Source: Candidatus Omnitrophota bacterium (GTDB lineage Bacteria; Omnitrophota; Gorgyraeia; Gorgyraeales; Gorgyraeaceae). Taken from it: a stretch of DNA of 16,821 nucleotides. Under the pieces are notes generated by a model. That model ran no database searches. It was not told the origin of the DNA and saw only the letters and a list, made by a program, of their open reading frames with translations. Positions within the stretch are counted from its first letter, which is position 1. Every line of letters starts with the position of its first letter. A program made the position numbers and the translations under genes. Below are positions 1-6,871 of this stretch, one piece after another. Location of the stretch: the NCBI GenBank assembly GCA_018817035.1, contig JAHIUV010000017.1:1-16821 (forward strand), read 5' to 3'.

Positions 1-10
1 ACAAACTCTG

Positions 11-121
11 CTGACTTTGAAACTTCTCGACTTCGCCCCTGACAATATTGTTCGAGCTTGTCGAGAACATAAAGCTTGGGGCTACGCTCGAAGAATATTG
101 TTTGAAACATTCAAAAGTCAG
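11..121. repeat. TTCTCGA-family inverted-repeat element, copy at window start
   Basis: Outer arms CTGACTTTGAA (11-21) and TTCAAAAGTCAG (110-121) are inverted repeats with one extra base. The inner arms TTCTCGAC (24-31) and GTCGAGAA (60-67) form a hairpin like those at 14593-14634. AATATTGTTCGAGC (44-57) and CTCGAAGAATATTG (87-100) are further members of the same motif set. It lies just past the terminator and carries no gene. Confidence 0.55.
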
Positions 122-149
122 TAAACTATTTTACAGTATCATATGTTTT

Positions 150-192
150 AAAAAGACAAACCCGCATTGGAATTTAGTTCCAATGCGGGTTT
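150..192 (-). terminator. Strong intrinsic terminator of the giant gene
   Basis: A perfect 15-bp stem has arms AAACCCGCATTGGAA (158-172) and TTCCAATGCGGGTTT (178-192) with a 5-nt loop. On the minus strand it is followed by GTCTTTTT (157-150). It begins 10 bases after the stop codon at 203-205, so transcription of the giant gene ends here. Confidence 0.93.
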
Positions 193-202
193 GGAATGGC
201 TA

Positions 203-3200
203 TTATACGTTTGAAGCAAGAGACCTTATTATAGCCTTATCGATTATATGGCTATTCAATGAGCCAAGATCTATAACATCATTATATATCATCAGCTGAT
301 CTTTTAAAACATCCGTCTGGTCCTTTGACAGATTGAGAATTCGGGCTTTGTCCAGTTCCTTGTATTTATTGACCCATTCTCCGTTCAAGGCCTTTACATT
401 GACTCCTTTAATGTCCTTAACTGCCACATACTCTTTTTCATCCATCGCGACAATAACAACCGCTGATTCAGGAGTTGTTTTTTTAGCTATTACACCTCTA
501 TCCTGTATCACTTTTGACGCTGCTATTACAATTATCTTGCTCATTATACGTTTTTTTGCCTTTTCTATCTCTCTATATTCATTCCTTCCAAAAGCAATCT
601 CTGATTGGATAGCTTTGTCTATAACTTTAAGCGCATCACCATATTTGCCTTCGCTAAAAGCCTTATTTACCTCGTCTATCAGGCTTTCATTGGAGGCATT
701 ATTTGGCTTAATCTTATCTTTGCTTAAATAAGATTCTACTTCGCCAAAGAAATCAGCCAGATCACCCTCTGCTTCTTTTATAGTAGAATCGAAAGTTATA
801 AGCGTGACTTTTCTTCCCTGTTTAACTATAGAATTAACAGTCCCTATTGTCTGGGCTTTTATTAAATTATCATCGTACTCTAACGCTTCCGGCTGCTCCA
901 CCTGAAGAGGCATGAAATAAGTAGATAGCCACATATCTTTTCCTGCCTCTATGTTCTGGTGATAAGAGTGGTTCTTGTCAGGTCCTTCTCCGAGCTTGGA
1001 AGCCATCTTTAAACCATCGGTAAAGATATTTTTCCTGGCTTTTTTAAGGATTGTCTCCATATTTCCGGTCATTTTTCCGTAACTTGATATTTCCATTGCC
1101 TCAAACCCGGGTTTTCCCTTTAATATATTTATTACCGCGGCATAAACTGCCGGAGCGTCATCCATAGCAACCCCAAGAGATTCTACTTCTTTACTTATCT
1201 CATCTTCGGTTATAGCCCCTACTTTCATAAGCCTGTCATAATACAGGTTCAACTTGCCGTAGGAAACTTTCTTCCATGATTCAGGGACATTGACTTTCTC
1301 GCCTGGTTTTAAAGCGGCCATTACCTCTCTTGTAGCGTCTTTATAGCCTTCCACAGCCGGCTGGTCCACAAAGCAAATATCCCATAGATAAGCGACTGTG
1401 GCCACTGTCCTCGCAAAACCCAGCATTAAACCACCTATCGAGTCTATACTATCTACATCAATATCAAATACAGGATAATTATTATTTTTAAGGTAATCGG
1501 TGAATTCCTTGTTAGTCTCTTTTCCGGCTATGTTTATCCTTAAAAATACCCTGTCGTTCTCATTAACATTTTTAAGAGAATCTTTGGAAATATCTTCGCC
1601 GTAAAATGCCGTTACGCCTTTACCATCTTTTCCAAGGGATTCTTCGATAATCTGCTCTGACCACATAGGAAAATCCTTTAATTCCTCAGGAGCCATATAA
1701 GTCACTTTATCTTTATCCTTTAAAGCCATATCATAAAGATAGGCTCCTAACTTAATAAAATCATCTTTGTTTATATCGCCTATCTCGTTCATCTTCAAAG
1801 CTATTTCAAGAACGTCTTTTACTTTATCGGGCGCTACAAGGGCCAAAGGCAGTAGGAATATGTTTGTAGTTGGGGATGTAAACCTGCCCCCTATATCACT
1901 CCTGCCGTTCAACTGTATCTCCCTTTGAGTATAATCTCCTGTGTCCATGGGAGAGCCTTTATCTGTTATAACCCGCATATGGTCATTAATATTGATCCCT
2001 TCCTGAGCGAATAATTCCTCAGAATATTCTTTGTGCGAAACTGTTTCCTTGGTGGTCCCTGATTTACTTATAGGTATAACCAGAGTTTCCGCGAGAGCGT
2101 TCTGTAAAGAACCAGCGTCTTTAGATATCTCATTCTCAAGGATATGTTTTATCACAGCAGGGTCTGTTGTCCTTAAGCTGTAGATCTTTATATCCTTTTC
2201 GCCAAATGTTGTCTTGACTGTCTGTACGCTCAATCCTGAGCCACCCATTCCGCAGAAAATTACATACTTATATTTAGATCTGATGTATTCCGCATCTTTA
2301 AGGACTTGATCTATCTTATCAGGATTATTAAGCAGCCATTTCAGGTTTTCCGGTGTCCAGCCAAGGCGATTTACTTTTGATCCGTCTTTTTTGGTTTCAA
2401 AGCCTATCTTAGCTATTTTAGAAGCATTTAACGCTTCTGCTTCTTCAAAAGACTTGCCATATAATCTAGCCATTTGACCTATCATATCTTCAGATTGCAA
2501 TTTAGATAACATGCCTTCTCTCCTGTTTTTGTCAGTGATACTCATATTCGACGCGAGTTTTCCTCTGGGATCGTCCTTTTTCTTATTAACACCTTTAAGA
2601 TACACCTGATGATCATTGGGCATCTCTGCAATGCTTACTATTATATTTCCTTTTTCTATTTCTTCCAGTAATTTCTTGTTTATCATACGGCCTTGCCCGT
2701 TTCCAAAAACAAAAGGCAGTATCTTGCTTGCTCCGGCAATAGAAGTATAATGCTCAACAATATGTGACGCTTCCGTCGGATCGCCAATAACTTGCGCATA
2801 TTGCTCAATATCCTTGTTTGTCGGTTTGTATTTCGAAGCCATTGTTCTAGTGCTCTCATTATTAAGCTGTTTCCTTATACTCTCTATGTCCTTGCTTAAA
2901 TCCGTAACGATCAAACCTACGCCTTCTTCCTCTTTTAATCTTTGCTCTACTTCTGTCATTTTCGCTACAAGGCTTTCAAGGGTATTCCCTTCAAATAAAA
3001 GCTGCAACTGCTCGCCTGTATTCGACCACCTTATAAGTATAGAATCTCCGTTCTTAAGTTGTGCTTTATAACCAGCCACTGTTATAAAACCATCTTCTGC
3101 AGGCTGTAAAAGCATATTCCCTTCTTTAACAGGTTCGGCAAATGTTATTTCTTTCAGGTCAGCGCTATACTTATCTTTCAACCATTTCCCAAGCCTATGA

Positions 3201-4582
3201 GCTGTCTCTATCTTTATAGAATTAGGTATAAAAAGCCTGAGCTCTGAACTCGTAAAAGTACCCGGAAAAGAATCATAAATATCTACAAGCGTATATTCTT
3301 CTTTATCGCCCATATCCGCGTATTTAGCTTCTATTCCTGCGGCTGTTTCCCTTATATTTATTTCCGCTACCAGGGCTGCCATGCCGCAATCACAAGGCCT
3401 CTCAAGATTCCCGGGAGCCGCATGGAAAAAATTATGCCCTGAAGCTTCCGCCGTATAATAAGTCTGGGCTAAATGAAGGAAATCTTCCGTAAACTGTCCG
3501 TCATTTTTAAGCTCAGGAGTATTTTCTATGTATTCTCTCATTTTTGCTATGCGCCATTCCACAAAACTTAACTGAGGAGGATACCCTGTATTGATATAGA
3601 CAGCCTTTATTACATCCTGCCGTAATCCATATTTATTTTTTATGATGTCATTAGTTCTTTTTAAAACCTTCTCGAGTTTACTGTTAGCCCTTACGTCGCA
3701 TGCCAACCATATAGGTTCACCGCCTGATTTTACTATCTTTGCTATAGCATCCATATTTTGCGGATCGAGCAAAAATCTTTGATAGTAAGGTATGGTCATC
3801 TCAAATGCTTCTATCGCTTCTCCGTTTTCTTTAACAGCTCCGAACCTATCGGCGTCACCGTCATATACTCCTCCGAATACCTTTGGCATATCGCCTTCTA
3901 AATTATCGTTTACAAGCTTAACCAGTTGGACGCATGCCTGCATCGCTTCTTTTTTAGATGGATCCCATATACCTCTTCTCATATAAGGGTCGGAATGCGC
4001 ATTAAGCATTAAAACTATTTGTTTATTCCCATCGTGCCATTTTTGCTTCAAAATAGAAAGTATTACATCCTTTTTCTCGGCTATCAAGGAAGCCATATCT
4101 GCTTCAGGAACACCTTTTACGCCAAGGACTTCATCCATGTCCACTACTTCAAAACCTCTTTTTTTGAAAAATTTATAATTCTGTTCTCCGGCATTTCCGG
4201 CTCTTGTGTCCAGAACTATTATTTCAGGTTTATCCATAGAAGGAAGCGTTTTGTCATACATTTCTATGATCGAATCCAAAACACCTGTTACTTCATTCAC
4301 GCTGCCTATTTTTCTATTCTTGGCTTTAGCTAAAATCGCCATTCTATCCTGCCATAAATCAGAAAGATCTTCCGCGTACAACGGATCTACCTTTCCTTTT
4401 CCAAAATCAACCTTCATCTTTACACCGTTTTTCTGAAAAACACCGTGGCTGCCTGATACTTGAAGCTGAAATTTATGGCCTCTTGGGTTCTCAGCTGAGT
4501 ATACATTATGAGCACCTGTCGTAAGAGCATCTTCAGAAAAATCAGCATTTACGCCTCGGAAGCCGCGCCAAGAGCAAGGCAA
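203..4582 (-). CDS. Giant protein, C-terminal part: rest of phosphohexomutase, phosphoglucose-isomerase-like domain and unknown tail
   Basis: The open frame has 1459 residues, but the nominal TTG start lacks a ribosome site, so it is probably a continuation of the upstream frame from about residue 10. Residues 10-550 complete an alpha-D-phosphohexomutase: phosphoserine loop SGSHGVFQKNGVK (Ser45, in place of the usual TASHNP), metal motif YDGDADRFG (240-248), sugar loop EASGH (379-383) and phosphate loop RWSNTGEQ (518-525). Residues about 600-1100 resemble phosphoglucose isomerase: GMGGSGLS (778-785), SKSGTTKET (839-847), GGRFTSPTT (898-906) and DQPAVEGYK (1073-1081). The spacing and a later block GEGPDKNHSYHQNIEAG (1198-1214) recall the isomerase half of transaldolase-isomerase fusions. 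Residues about 1290-1459 match nothing I know. A strong terminator begins 10 bases past the stop. Confidence 0.85.
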   Translation of the reverse strand: MPCSWRGFRGVNADFSEDALTTGAHNVYSAENPRGHKFQLQVSGSHGVFQKNGVKMKVDFGKGKVDPLYAEDLSDLWQDRMAILAKAKNRKIGSVNEVTGVLDSIIEMYDKTLPSMDKPEIIVLDTRAGNAGEQNYKFFKKRGFEVVDMDEVLGVKGVPEADMASLIAEKKDVILSILKQKWHDGNKQIVLMLNAHSDPYMRRGIWDPSKKEAMQACVQLVKLVNDNLEGDMPKVFGGVYDGDADRFGAVKENGEAIEAFEMTIPYYQRFLLDPQNMDAIAKIVKSGGEPIWLACDVRANSKLEKVLKRTNDIIKNKYGLRQDVIKAVYINTGYPPQLSFVEWRIAKMREYIENTPELKNDGQFTEDFLHLAQTYYTAEASGHNFFHAAPGNLERPCDCGMAALVAEINIRETAAGIEAKYADMGDKEEYTLVDIYDSFPGTFTSSELRLFIPNSIKIETAHRLGKWLKDKYSADLKEITFAEPVKEGNMLLQPAEDGFITVAGYKAQLKNGDSILIRWSNTGEQLQLLFEGNTLESLVAKMTEVEQRLKEEEGVGLIVTDLSKDIESIRKQLNNESTRTMASKYKPTNKDIEQYAQVIGDPTEASHIVEHYTSIAGASKILPFVFGNGQGRMINKKLLEEIEKGNIIVSIAEMPNDHQVYLKGVNKKKDDPRGKLASNMSITDKNRREGMLSKLQSEDMIGQMARLYGKSFEEAEALNASKIAKIGFETKKDGSKVNRLGWTPENLKWLLNNPDKIDQVLKDAEYIRSKYKYVIFCGMGGSGLSVQTVKTTFGEKDIKIYSLRTTDPAVIKHILENEISKDAGSLQNALAETLVIPISKSGTTKETVSHKEYSEELFAQEGININDHMRVITDKGSPMDTGDYTQREIQLNGRSDIGGRFTSPTTNIFLLPLALVAPDKVKDVLEIALKMNEIGDINKDDFIKLGAYLYDMALKDKDKVTYMAPEELKDFPMWSEQIIEESLGKDGKGVTAFYGEDISKDSLKNVNENDRVFLRINIAGKETNKEFTDYLKNNNYPVFDIDVDSIDSIGGLMLGFARTVATVAYLWDICFVDQPAVEGYKDATREVMAALKPGEKVNVPESWKKVSYGKLNLYYDRLMKVGAITEDEISKEVESLGVAMDDAPAVYAAVINILKGKPGFEAMEISSYGKMTGNMETILKKARKNIFTDGLKMASKLGEGPDKNHSYHQNIEAGKDMWLSTYFMPLQVEQPEALEYDDNLIKAQTIGTVNSIVKQGRKVTLITFDSTIKEAEGDLADFFGEVESYLSKDKIKPNNASNESLIDEVNKAFSEGKYGDALKVIDKAIQSEIAFGRNEYREIEKAKKRIMSKIIVIAASKVIQDRGVIAKKTTPESAVVIVAMDEKEYVAVKDIKGVNVKALNGEWVNKYKELDKARILNLSKDQTDVLKDQLMIYNDVIDLGSLNSHIIDKAIIRSLASNV
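4549..4582 (-). other. Frame break inside the phosphohexomutase domain
   Basis: The upstream frame encodes LALGAASEA and stops at TAA 4551-4549. The downstream frame (-1 relative to it) is open from about 4660 but has domain-like sequence only from GVNADFSED onward. Joining Glu727 (codon 4557-4555) to the Gly codon GGC at 4555-4553 gives LALGAASEGVNADFSED and a continuous protein of about 2177 residues. The restored frame needs one extra base, for example a third G in the GG at 4555-4554, or a -1 shift. No classic X-XXY-YYZ slippery heptamer or downstream pseudoknot is evident. Confidence 0.8.
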
Positions 4583-6735
4583 TATCTTAATATAGGCGTA
4601 TGAAGCCTGCCATCTCCTGTAACCAGACCTTTTTCTCCCTGCCTTGCATATGCTAATCCTATTAATTTACCGACAGCATAAAAATTTTCAGGAGTTATGT
4701 TGACTTCCCCTCCGTTTACTTCCATCGCATTACCTCTTATATCATAACCAAATCCAAAACCAAAAAGGTCTTCGGGTAATTGTTCAATTGTCTTATTTAC
4801 ATTAGATTCAAAATACTGCATTAACTCCGACTTATCCAGATTTTTTAAAGCTGAATAAGCCGCATTATCGCCTTTTACGGAATCATCAAGATAATTGCCT
4901 ATCAAAGCCGCGTTCGAAGCCAGCTTGTTTTTGTTATCGGTTTTTTTAGCTATTTCTTTATCTATAGGTTCTCCTATGATATCCCTTGTTTTTATTGCTT
5001 CGGGAACAGCATCCGCAAATTTTCTGGCGTTTGCCGCGCTTATGAAATCTTCGGATAACGGATTGTCGTTTACTATATAGTTGGATATTGCTTCTCTTGA
5101 ATCTTGCAAAGAAATGTTATCATAGTCAACCTTGCTCTTTAAAGGAGCGAAGCGTACCTTTTTTTTATCCGTAGAAGTACCATCGTCTATATCCGGAACA
5201 GAAAGGTTCCTTGCTGTTCCTAATGTATTGCCATTTTGTATTTCCCATAGGCGTGTTTCGAAAGTTACGGTAAGTATATAAGGTTCACCTTCCCTGCTTG
5301 CAAATTTATAAGTAGGGCTTAATCCGAAATTCCTTCTGCCTTTTGCGGCTATTTCAGAATAATCTTTTTCTGTCAGATTTAAGACCTTGGTTTTATCTTT
5401 AAGGCGTTCATCATCGTAAGCATTAGCAAAAGCATCGGGAAATTTTATAAATAACGTAGCGTCATTGTTAGCCTCAGGATTATCACCTTTAGGATTATTT
5501 AAAACTTCATCAGATTCCCTGTCAAAATTATATTTTTTGGCAGAAGCTTTATACACATCATCTTCCATCTGTCTCGCGTTGCCTTTAAATTCCGTAAAAC
5601 CTCCTCCTTTTCCTGCAGGGCCTTTTACTTTTTTAGAGCCTGCCAGTACCATATTAAGATCTTTGTCTATCATATTCGCGAAGATCAACAACCAGTTCTC
5701 ATCCACAAAAGCCATGTTATCTACATTGTGGGTATAGTAATATTCTATGTTATTCTCCATGAAATCCGCAAACAACGGTTTTTCCATGTCTGCCGCTGTC
5801 TCAAAAAACGCGTGCGCAGCCTCTCCATGTCCTTCAGGAGCTATTACATCAGTCAATATTTCGCCTCCATGTTTTTCCGCAAACTTGAAGGCCTTTTTAT
5901 AAGCTTCCTGATCAAATACCATTTTACCGTCTTTTTCAAACTCAAATTTATTACTATTGACAGCTACGTCTTCAGCAGTAGCCGCTATCCTGTAACCCAG
6001 CCTCTGGTAATAAAATGTTATATCTTCGGGTTTTACGCTATGGATGCCTTCTTTATTTGCTCTTCTTATCTCTCTTATAAAATCAGGCTGATATTCTTCA
6101 TTAGTCAAAGGCGCTGGAACAAAAGGCATACCTAAGCCCAGTTTCTCAAAAGCATTATTCATCTTCTCACAGTTAATTAGATACAGATCCAGAAAAGTCA
6201 TCCAACGGCCATTTACTTTTGCCGCGGGAAGAAGAGCCTTGGCATCCGGTAACTCTTTTATGTTTCTGCCGAATCTCTCAGGATCTTCTTTCTGCGCTTG
6301 TTCCAGAACAGAAGGGAGATTATTTCCTATTCTCATCCTGGACGCACTTCCGGCTAACATAATGCCTATACCTATTTTTCCATTCCTTGCTTTTAAATCA
6401 CGGAAATACGAAACGACCTTCTCTATAAGAACCTGACGTTCTGTTTTGGTTAAGTTAGTTATGTCTATATGCGGATCACTTGATATATCCGAGATCCTGA
6501 TCATTTTATCAAGAGGATGAGTAGGGGTTTCTATTGTGCCAGCCAGATAATCTGCTCTTAAGTCTTTATATTCGTTTAACAAATTTTTCCCTCTTTCTAA
6601 GCCTTTTATAACAGTCTTATTCCCTGCCATAGGTATTCTTAGTTTATCAGGATATGCGTATGAATTTGTTGAGACAAATGCTATAGAAAGGATAATTGAC
6701 AAGACCTTGTGAAACATATTGGTTTTGAAAAACAT
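4549..6735 (-). CDS. Giant protein, N-terminal part: export leader, UDP-sugar pyrophosphorylase domain and start of phosphohexomutase
   Basis: This is a 728-residue segment. The leader (1-27) has a charged start, a hydrophobic core and a possible cleavage site SYA|YP, like a signal peptide. Residues about 95-500 resemble a UDPGP-family uridylyltransferase that joins UTP and a sugar-1-phosphate. The evidence is a degenerate nucleotide loop LAGSASRMR (127-135), PDAKALLP (163-170), FVPAPL (205-210), APEGHGEAAHAF (299-310), THNVDN (335-340) and GKGGGFTEF (375-383). From 658 the start of an alpha-D-phosphohexomutase is clear, with FGFGYDIRGN (658-667... YDIRG at 664-668) and TGDGRLHTP (706-714). 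The frame then hits TAA, whereas the following coding frame continues the same domain. The sugar specificity is uncertain; glucose is inferred from the fused partners. The gene has its own promoter and a strong ribosome site. Confidence 0.85.
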   Translation of the reverse strand: MFFKTNMFHKVLSIILSIAFVSTNSYAYPDKLRIPMAGNKTVIKGLERGKNLLNEYKDLRADYLAGTIETPTHPLDKMIRISDISSDPHIDITNLTKTERQVLIEKVVSYFRDLKARNGKIGIGIMLAGSASRMRIGNNLPSVLEQAQKEDPERFGRNIKELPDAKALLPAAKVNGRWMTFLDLYLINCEKMNNAFEKLGLGMPFVPAPLTNEEYQPDFIREIRRANKEGIHSVKPEDITFYYQRLGYRIAATAEDVAVNSNKFEFEKDGKMVFDQEAYKKAFKFAEKHGGEILTDVIAPEGHGEAAHAFFETAADMEKPLFADFMENNIEYYYTHNVDNMAFVDENWLLIFANMIDKDLNMVLAGSKKVKGPAGKGGGFTEFKGNARQMEDDVYKASAKKYNFDRESDEVLNNPKGDNPEANNDATLFIKFPDAFANAYDDERLKDKTKVLNLTEKDYSEIAAKGRRNFGLSPTYKFASREGEPYILTVTFETRLWEIQNGNTLGTARNLSVPDIDDGTSTDKKKVRFAPLKSKVDYDNISLQDSREAISNYIVNDNPLSEDFISAANARKFADAVPEAIKTRDIIGEPIDKEIAKKTDNKNKLASNAALIGNYLDDSVKGDNAAYSALKNLDKSELMQYFESNVNKTIEQLPEDLFGFGFGYDIRGNAMEVNGGEVNITPENFYAVGKLIGLAYARQGEKGLVTGDGRLHTPILRYCLALGAASEA

Positions 6736-6741
6736 TAACTA

Positions 6742-6748
6742 CCTCCTC
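6742..6748 (-). promoter_or_regulatory. Strong ribosome-binding site GAGGAGG of the giant gene
   Basis: GAGGAGG on the minus strand lies 6 nt upstream of the ATG at 6735. It fixes the first Met of the leader peptide as the start, in preference to a second in-frame Met six codons later. Confidence 0.9.
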
Positions 6749-6759
6749 ATTTATAGCTA

Positions 6760-6803
6760 CATAGTTTATAAATAGATTTACAAACTATGGTAAGAATACC
6801 ATA
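6760..6803. promoter_or_regulatory. Two overlapping dyads on the promoter: candidate operators
   Basis: Dyad 1 is TATGGTA-AGAA-TACCATA (6786-6803), a perfect 7+4+7 repeat covering the -10 box. Dyad 2 spans 6760-6789 with outer arms CATAGTTT / AAACTATG and inner arms TAAAT / ATTTA; 13 of 15 pairs match. It covers the expected start site and early leader. Dyad 1 looks like a repressor site. Dyad 2 could be an operator or a 5' mRNA hairpin. The regulator is not identifiable here. Confidence 0.6.
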
Positions 6804-6821
6804 AAAATACTTGCCTGTCAA
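6793..6821 (-). promoter_or_regulatory. Sigma70-like promoter of the giant sugar-nucleotide gene
   Basis: On the minus strand the -35 box is a perfect TTGACA (6821-6816), followed by an exact 17-bp spacer and the -10 box TATTCT (6798-6793; 4 of 6). The start is expected near 6786, giving a leader of about 50 nt. An A/T-rich stretch (6822-6840) upstream of -35 resembles an UP element. Confidence 0.75.
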
Positions 6822-6871
6822 TAGTATTTTTTATTTTTTTGGCCTTTGATTTGTAGCATGAAAAGTTAATT

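Noticed and set aside
48..299. Plus-strand 83-residue ORF
   Set aside because: It runs across the repeat element, the terminator stem and the end of the giant gene, and has no recognisable domain or ribosome site.
4546..4551. Translational restart at TAAATG to make the second half
   Set aside because: That ATG is in the frame of the first half, not in the frame of the second, and soon leads to unrelated sequence.
4540..4600. Programmed -1 ribosomal frameshift site
   Set aside because: No A/T-rich slippery heptamer occurs near the junction and no clear downstream pseudoknot was seen; an indel or sequence error is simpler.
6824..6840. T-rich run as a proS terminator
   Set aside because: The run is Ts on the plus strand, so it is As on the transcribed strand's RNA, and no GC-rich hairpin precedes it.
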